This document shows, one piece after another, positions 42,401-51,400 of a DNA stretch of 64,000 nt; positions within the stretch are counted from its first letter, which is position 1, and each line of letters begins with the position of its first letter. This DNA is from Triplophysa rosa (Eukaryota; Chordata; Actinopteri; Cypriniformes; Nemacheilidae). Both the position numbers and the translations under genes were made by a program. Location: contig NC_079906.1 of assembly GCF_024868665.1 (NCBI RefSeq), positions 10,674,833-10,738,832 on the forward strand, written 5' to 3'. The notes under the pieces were generated by a model, which did not search any database, was not told where the DNA came from, and saw only the letters and a list, made by a program, of their open reading frames with translations.

Positions 42401-45400
42401 AAACGCAACCCATCAATAAGAAGCCCCTGTCTACAGCAGGGAAGGGATGAAGTAGATCGTACTAAAATAAAGGTCTTCTCAAGGATAAAAGAAGCAGGGC
42501 AGCAGGGCAGCGGGGCATGTGTTCATAGCCACGGACCACAACAGCGGAAATTAGGCCCCCACTGGTGACGGTAAGCACATCACATTCGAGCGAAGCACTT
42601 AAGACCCAGCATCAAAGCCTGGTTATCTGTTCAATTCTCGGCCCCAGGGGCGTACCGTACCTGTACGAGGTGGATGAGGGTGGTGAGGATGGCACAGCGG
42701 AGCATGTTGTGTTCTTCTGACTGCTTCCAAAGAAGAGGAAGGTACTGAACCAAGCAGCCCACATACGGTCGGATCTAAAGAAAATAAACAAAGCATTAAT
42801 CTCACTGAACACACACGGCACATCAAATACCAAGACTTGAGAACAGGGCTGCTAGCACACAGACACGCGGGCAAAGATAAAAAGCGTTTTTCAATTCTGA
42901 AAAAAGAAAATTGAACAAGATGGGTTCATTTATGCTTACAGTAAATGTACTTATTGTTTCCCATTTTTTATTGATCTGTACATTTATCTGAATTTGTTTT
43001 CATCATTTACTCGCACTCATGTCATTTCAAATCTGTATGACTTTCTTTCTTCTGCAGAAGACAAAAGAAGACATTTTGAAGAATGTTGGTAACCAAACAA
43101 CATTGGACCCCATTGACTTCCATTGTATAGACACAAAACCACTGAGATATTTCTCAAAATATCTTTTTTTGTGTTCCACAGATAAAGAATAATACAGATT
43201 TGGAATGACAATAACAGAATATTCATTTTCGCGTGAACTATCCCTTCAAGCTCTGGCCTGAAGAATGTCCAACAAAGCAGCTTTTGTTGAAAAGCGGTCA
43301 CTGTGAATAAAAAACTTCGGCTAAAATGTCAAAAGGATCTGCTCAAGGGTCAAATCATACATTTCTGAGCTTATGATGTCATAAAACGTGAATACATTTT
43401 CTCCTGTGGTGGCGGATTAGAGAGAGCCATAAAAACGGACCTTTTCATGAAAACACTTTTATATTTAATACTGCCCATTTGACTAATCTCTAAGCCAAAT
43501 ATACGCTCCTGCAGGGCAATAGAGAGGAGCGTGAATCATTGAAGCAGTCGGGTTTTGTCAGTGCCTTCTGAAGGGCCCTTCTTTTCCAATGGCTCACTGC
43601 ATGCATGTTACAACCCTCTGATTTATTCATGTTTAAATCCAGCAAGCTTCAACAACAAGTTCTGTTCTTGAATCATAAACGTCATACATTAAATGGCTCT
43701 GAGCCAACAGCTAAAGTTCATCTACAAAGAAGGTTGTGGCCTTAACCGCCGTCAACACAGTTTGGTAATGACATGATATAAATACATGTCGCTCAGCGTG
43801 CAAAAACGATACGCTTGTTGACCTGAGGACAACTTTAGAAAAGCATCCATCCAAGGGTCAAGAACGCAGCGGTGGTGTTTCGATGACTTCATTTGACCTG
43901 TGATGAGGACTGAGGCTCACCTGAATGCTGACTCTCTCAATGACGCAGGAGATAACGTGCAGCACTTGCATTTTAGTGTCGCATTCGTTGACCTGCTGTA
44001 GCAGCTGGAACAACAGGCTGAATATAGACTCCAAGTACTAAGGGACAAAGAGAGAAATGAGAGATGTTAGAAAGATGTTTCAAACTTGTATGACTTTCTT
44101 TCTTCTGCAGAACACACAAAAAAAGATTTTTTTAAAGAAAGTTGATACACAAAAAACATTGGACCCCATTGACTTCCATTGTATGGACACAAAACCATTT
44201 CTGAAAATATTATCTTTTGTGTTCTAGGCAAGAAAGAGTCATACAGTTTTTGATCAACATACTGTAAGGGTAAATAAATAACAACAGGTTTTTTATTTTT
44301 TTATATATAAACTGTTGTTTATATATAGTTACTGTTGTAGTTATTCTCCAGTACATTGCATCAATTCAACATATGAAACTAGAGTACACAAGACTGAGAA
44401 AGCGTTTTTCATTTTTGTGTGCAATATGAATCAGACTGTGGGCGTGTCATCTAGGGCTTAGGGTAACAAACGATTAGCTGATGATTACATCCCAAAGTAA
44501 ACGCAATGCAATCAAATCATAACTGAAGGAGACACGATCTTACCGGTAAGAACTGTTCAGTTCTGAATTCGAAGTCATCAACGGGTGAAGTTGAGTTAAG
44601 TGTAATGACTGCAGGTGTGATTTCTGGAGACCTCTTAAATATACAACCGATAATCAGACATGTAGATGGGGCTGAGAAGTACTTGAAGCCATAATTTGCC
44701 ACCAGGCAAACAAGCAGGTGCTTTAGAGTGGCTCTGGGTTAATAGGCAAACTAATTACAAGAGTGCTCAAACATAAATCCATCCAATTACAGGTGAAAAA
44801 TGACCACCCTGGTGTAAAGTCTGTGAAGTATAACCAACTCAGCATCGTTCAGGCAATCAGAAAGGATATCCAGCTTTAGTGTTGTGGCTGTTTCGATGCG
44901 AACCTGAAATAACAGAGAACAAAAATTGAAAAACATTTTTTTTTACGTTGTCAGTATTAGTAGTAATGTACAGCACTATATAGAACATTCTGGGATGCAC
45001 TAGTTACACCATAACATGAATATACATTATATGAAAACATTTGTATATTATACAATTGAATAATTTAAATTGTAAAAAAAAAGAATGGTAAAAATAACAA
45101 AATAATTGTAAAATAACGTAAAATTAAAATAAAAGTGTTGTAAAATAAAATGATACAGTTGTAAAATAATTCAAATATGATTTATATTGTAAGATTAAAT
45201 AATTGTAATCAAATTAAATCAAATTAAAAAATTTAATTGGAAAATTTTTTATAATTGTAAGATAGACTAAAATGATTGTTAAATAAAATAAAATCCTGTT
45301 TTAAACATATTTATAAGCAAAAGAACAAGTTTTAGTCCATATAACAATGTTTAATGTTTGATCTCCATTTTACTGTAACATAATCCATGTTTTTATATGC

Positions 45401-48400
45401 ACGACTCCCTCTCATGTAATGCCCGTTTCATTTATATTCATTTTTATTTAGACGCTTATACACAACACATATGCAGTGTTGTAAAGTTGAAACAGTTCAT
45501 GTAAAAGAAGCTATTGTGCATTCTGGAAATCTAAACAATTCTTATTAAAGTGTGAACAATAAAACTATTGTGTATGTCATTATCATAATATACAGGATTA
45601 CTGAATACCGGCGCACATCTAGTACAAAACAGGCATTAAAGCTTGTAATTTCCCAGTCTATCACTGGTCTTCAGTCCGCAGTCATACATTTACTGTATAA
45701 GCTGTTCACACATACTGTTTGGTAAAGCTGGTTTTCTGTAAAAGCAGCACAGCCTGCGAATTTTGCAAAATCTTTGCCTGAATAACAGCAGGAAAGTATT
45801 TCATCTCCTATTTAAAAAAAATGACACACGTCACCTTCCAAGAACACTTTAAGGGCGGCCATTAATTCACCCTCAAATCAGTGCGCTGCACTTTGACAAG
45901 AGACCTCTAAAGCCTGCGAAAGTTTCCTCAACAGATAAATCTTGAAAATTAGCCTGTAACCAAAACAAAATTAACATCATTATGAGGCCGTGCCTGTACG
46001 GGATAACGGCGGAGCCTGAGGGAGTAGCTGAGGAACGCACAGAAAGTAAGACGCAAGCAGGTGGCTAATGACAGACCTCGCCGCCCTCTCACAATGATCT
46101 ATTACACGGCCTGATGGGACGGCATGGTGTGCGCTATGCTCACGTTTATAACAAGCAGAAGATTAACTTTCAGCGACACATCAAAACTAATGATGGAGCA
46201 GTTATGAATGTAATAGCTAGGGGGTACGACAAATCCATTTATTAGGTAGTAAACTGACAAAGACCATGATGACAAGTCTTGACCCCTGGTGTGCATTGAT
46301 CAATATGTGCAAAAAATGTGCAATTTTTCCTCACTTTTCTTTTTTATCCAAAGTGGATTTTAATGCTTTGTGCTTAACACCCACCGAGTTTTGGTCCGAT
46401 AAAAACAATTAAGTGTGCGCTGTGTGAGAATATCGATACATTGTCCCCAAGCCTTCCATTAAAGCGTTCACGCTCCACACAAGTTAGACGTTCATGAAAT
46501 CTGCTATTTCCGTATTTTCATTTGTAAATGAGAGACTATGTTTAGTGTAACTAGCAGAAACAATAACGCAAACCTTAAAAACAGCCAACCGTTCAATCCA
46601 TCTTCATTCAAAGGGGTTTAGAAGGGCTTACATATTCTACCGAGGCAAAAAGCAGAGATAAGCAGAGCCGCTTTCTGTCTCAGAGGCATCTGTGGCATGA
46701 CACATCAAACACATCTGAAAAAAGGCACATTCTGCTGCCTGCCATGATACAGAGCTCCCACCCGACAGATATGAGGGAATCATGAGTGGAAAAGATGAGA
46801 TTCTGTGACAGCAATCCTTTAACAAAATATGGGCCCCGCCTGCCACTGTCAGACGAATACCTGGCCATCCAGAGCACCTAAAGGTTCGGACACCATCCAT
46901 GTTATCGGCCTACTCAGCTTGCCTCTGTTATGCATATGAGCGTCTATAATCCTGCATTCTTCACCTCATCCGGTCGGAGAAGGAGTGGAATAATAGTTAT
47001 TAGCCTCCGTGAGCAATCGCAGAAGACGCATCTGCTTCAGTAATTCCTCCCCTAGACCTCCCACACAAAAATCTATAACCCACATTTCCACATAAGGGCA
47101 ATTCCAGGGTTATGGAAGTGACATTTTTAGTCAAAATTTGAAATATAAATTCTCACTGAACTATTACCAATATATTGAACAAACAGTTTAAATTTGACTA
47201 AACCCTTGAAGATAGAATCCAGACATCAGAAAAATATCAGTCTACACACAGTTTTTAATTTTAAAAGAGAGAAAAGTGTATGTGTTACGGATGTGACAAA
47301 AAAGGATGCATGTTTTTGAGAGATTTTTTCTGTAAATTAAAATATGAAACCCAGAAGCAATAATACCCAACAAATGAAGAAGGGATGGCTCCTTATAGAG
47401 GGTATATGCACGTGTCGTCACTTTCCCACGTGAACACGCCGGAACGCGCCTGCTTGAGTGTCTAAGAACACCTGATTCCTTTGTAAGTCATAAGGTAGTC
47501 GTAAGGATCACCGTCGAGTCCAGCTGCTTGTGTTTTAGTACCGGTTTTTGTTCCTCCTATTGAATGCAGCCATTTTGCCTCAGTTTTACCACTCAAGGGA
47601 GCGTGTCCCGGCGTGGTCACGTGGGAAAGTGACGTCAACGCATACCCTCTATAGAACGTAAAATAGCTAAATTTTCATTTTCATGTGCCCACTTAAGATG
47701 AATATAGACCGTTATGGATGTGACAATTCTCTCACCTGACTATGAAAACTTGGCTTTAAAAACACAAAGTGTTTTTAAAGTGCAAGTGCAAAAATCTATA
47801 ACCCACATTTTTAATGTGGAATGTGGAAATGTGGGTTATAGATTTTTGCATGTGAGGTCTAGGGGAGGAATTACTGAAGGGTCAGATGTCAAAATTTGGT
47901 GGTGAAAACCTTTGGTAAAACTACATATTTTATTTCAAGGTTGACATTTGCATGAAACAAATCTAGAGTGTTTTACCTACAAACACATATGCGAAAGCAT
48001 CGGCAAGCATACTCTATTTAGAAACGCATGTTGTATGTATAAGAGTGCATGTATATGAAAAGGATCAGCCTATTCCTTTCAAGCTGACAAACCATGAAAT
48101 AGAACTAGCCTGATCTCATTTCCGCTGCATAATAGAGTTCAGGCAATGTTGAAACATGGGGAGATAAATGATCTTCTACAGTGGAAAAACGAGGTGGTAA
48201 AACCTCCTGTAGGCACGAGCACTTCGTTGTCCCCAACTCTGGAGTCTCTCATTTCGGGGTTGGTCAGATACAGACACAAGCGCCGCACACACCTAAACTA
48301 TCCACTAGCATGCCGGTCTTGTTTTGCCTAGGAAATTACTCATGGGATTTATAAGCAGGAGGGGTAAAGTCTCTAGAGCTGTAGATATGTTGCAGTAGTG

Positions 48401-51400
48401 TAATCGGAGTCATCCATCTTCGCCTGAAGCCTCCGGACCCCGCAGCCACTGTCAGGTCAACACAAGCCGTTTGTCTGAAGGCAGACATGACAGTACCTCT
48501 GCGGTTCGAATGCAGCACCACGCTTGCAGATGAACGTGAGCGTGTTTGTGAATTGCTAGGGGGGTTATATACGCATGTAGTGGGCTTTTTAATTAAAACC
48601 AAACTGATATGTTTGCGTGAGGAAATGTGTCACGAGTGGTCACCGTTTCCTTCAAGGTTTTACTGTTTTTAAGCACCTTTAGACTTTGCAGGTTAATTTG
48701 AAATGCTCCTGCGGTGTGACAAATTAATTTTTTACAAACATAAATATTCCATGCCAGGCTCAACAACAAGGACGGCTTGGGGGCAGTGTGCCGGAACTGT
48801 GATATGCCCAATCATGCTAGTGCAACGTGTACGCCAATAATTCAATCTGAGTGTGCAAAGAGCGGCTGTCGAATGGGCATACAACATGAACGAATGTTCT
48901 TGCCTATTTTCAAAACTATGTTGCTCCATTTTTTATTATGGCTGCAGGCATGGTGAAAATTAACTCTTAATTCAATTAATACATAATATTCAATTCTGTG
49001 AATTAGAATGTGCAAACTAGAAGAAATATTAGCCAATAAATGAAGAGATGGCTCATTATAGAACAAAAATAGTTACTATATTTTCATTTTCATATGCCCA
49101 TTTTTGAGAAATATGGATTGTTATGGGTGTGACAATTTACTTACGTTTTCATATAGTCATTTAGCAGACGTTTTTATCCAAAGCGACTTACAAAACAGGC
49201 ATAACAATGGAAGCAATCAGTGCAACAAAAGGGCAGCAATGCGTTAGTGGCATAGAACTGGCCTCAGTTTGCCTAACACAGTGCACAAAGCTATATAAAT
49301 AAAAACATATAGACAATACTTACAGACAATAGATTTTTTTAAGAGAGATAAACAGTAAAAGGATAGCAAGAGGAGTCTGTGTTATTGTGTCAGGTGTTGA
49401 CGAAAGAGATGTGTCTTTAGCCGATTCTTAAAGATGGCTAAAGATTCCGCTGTTCTTATAGAAACAGGCAGATCATTCCAACATCGTGGAACAGTTCCAT
49501 AAAAGGCTCGTGAAAGTGATTTTGTGCCTTTTTGGGATGGCACCACAAGACGTTGTTCATTCGCAGAACGCAAGGATCTGGAGGGTACACACGTCTGAAT
49601 TAGTAAGTGTAGGTATGGGGGTGCAGAACAATTGGTTGCCTTGTGAGACAAAAGTAGAGCTTTGAATTTGATGCGAGCGGCAATCAGTAGCCAGTGTAAC
49701 CTGATGAAGAGCAGTGTAACGTGTGCGGTCTTTGGCTAATTAAAGACCACTCTTGCCGCTGCATTCTGGATTATTTGCAGAGGTTTGTTTGTACAAGCTG
49801 GAAGGCCGGTCAGGAGAGCATTACAGTAGTCCAGGCTGGACAGGACTAGTGCTTGTACCAGCTCTGATAGGAGCTATGTTGTACAGGACAAATCTACATG
49901 ACCAGGTCGTGCTGGCAACATGATAGCTGATCATCAATTACCATGAGGACTGGCTGTCCTGGAAGGTAAATGGTTGATGAACCTAGTTGAATGGAGAGGT
50001 TGTGATGAATCTTTGGGTAAGCTGAGATCACAAGCAGTTCAGTCTTTGCAAGGTTCAGTTGCAAGTGAAGGTCTTTCATCCAGAGTGAAGTATCACTCAG
50101 GCATGCAGAGATGCGAGCAGATACTGTTGGATCGTCTGGCTGAAAGGAAAAGTGGAGTTGTGTGTCATCTGCATAGCAGTGATAGGAAAAGCCATGTTTC
50201 CGATTGACCGATCCTAGGGATGCCATACCTATTGAAAAGAACAGTGGTCCAAGCACCGAGCCCTGGGGTACCCCAGTAGTGAGATGTTGAGGCTCAGAGA
50301 CCACACCGCTCCATGATACCCTGAATGACGTACCAGAAAGGTAAAACTTCAACTATTGGAGCGCTGTTCCCGAGACACCCATTACCCTGATGTTTGACAA
50401 GAGGATGTTGTGATTAACGGTGTCAAAAGCAGCAGACAGATCTACCAGGTTGAGTATTGATGATTTAGAGGCTGCCCATGCCAATCTCAGAGCTTTGATG
50501 AAAGAGAGTCAGGCAGTTTCAGTTGAATGGCCGGTCTTGAAACCTGACTGGAAGGAGGAGAGTTGGTCAAACACAACACGTTCCAGAGACTTAGCAATGT
50601 ATGGGAGCTGAGATACTGGCCTGTAGTTTTCTGCACGTGCAGGATCAAGTGTGGGTTTCTTCAGAAGTGGGGTTAGGCGGGCCTCCTTAAAAGCAGTGGT
50701 TGTAGCAATGTACCAGTGTGGAGAGAGGAGATGATAATATGGATGAGAGCAGGGACAACTGATGGAGCGATAGCCTGAAGGAGATGGGTAGGGATGGGAT
50801 CTTCCTCTAACTATGGAAAACTATGCTTTAAAAAACAGTTAATAAAAAAAAATGCTCTTGACATCCGACCTATCAGTATGGTAAAAACCATTGTTATAAA
50901 CTTGATTTTTTTTTCATCTTAAGGTTGATATTTGTATTTATCAAACAATGATAAGTGAAATCAATTAACTGAATATTCTACTGGTGCTCTCAGTTTGTTC
51001 TGTTTTCCATCGATTTTCAATATGTCCTCCCTGTTGTCTCAGCTTTTGGTTCTTCAAGTAACACAGAACTTGGTTTTATAGTTGGGTTCAATAAGTTAAT
51101 AATAAACATGTTAACTTTATTTGGGTTTTCCCTCGCACACATGCAGCTGCACGGTTGAAGAGGAGGTAACTGTATTTAGTGAGCCTGTAGTCAACCTTTT
51201 GAGCTGATCTCCAAGATTTCAGTTTCTCATGGCACGCACGTAAACGCACACAAACACACAAGTGTTTTCAGACGTTTGAGCTGCATGCTAATGGTCTGCC
51301 ATCGAAAGCTAAATATTTAAACAGGATCTAAGCCTCTCGAGACTTTAGGGGTTGATATGGCACGAAAGATCATGCCAAACATTGGCCTCGGTGCTTAGAC

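Larger units (their letters stand above)
48990..50950. mobile_element. Repeat family 'GGATGTGACA', copy 3, split by a LINE
   Basis: The left part ends 'gggtgtgacaatttacttac' at about 49141. The right part resumes 'ctatggaaaactatgcttta' at about 50811 and carries 'cttaaggttgatatttgta'. In copy 1 these phrases are contiguous. Confidence 0.7.

Noticed and set aside
44604..44702. AG acceptor (CTGCAG near 44610) for exon 3
   Set aside because: It would add about eight residues absent from importin-11 and leave the upstream exon without a GT donor; the AT-AC solution fits both sides.
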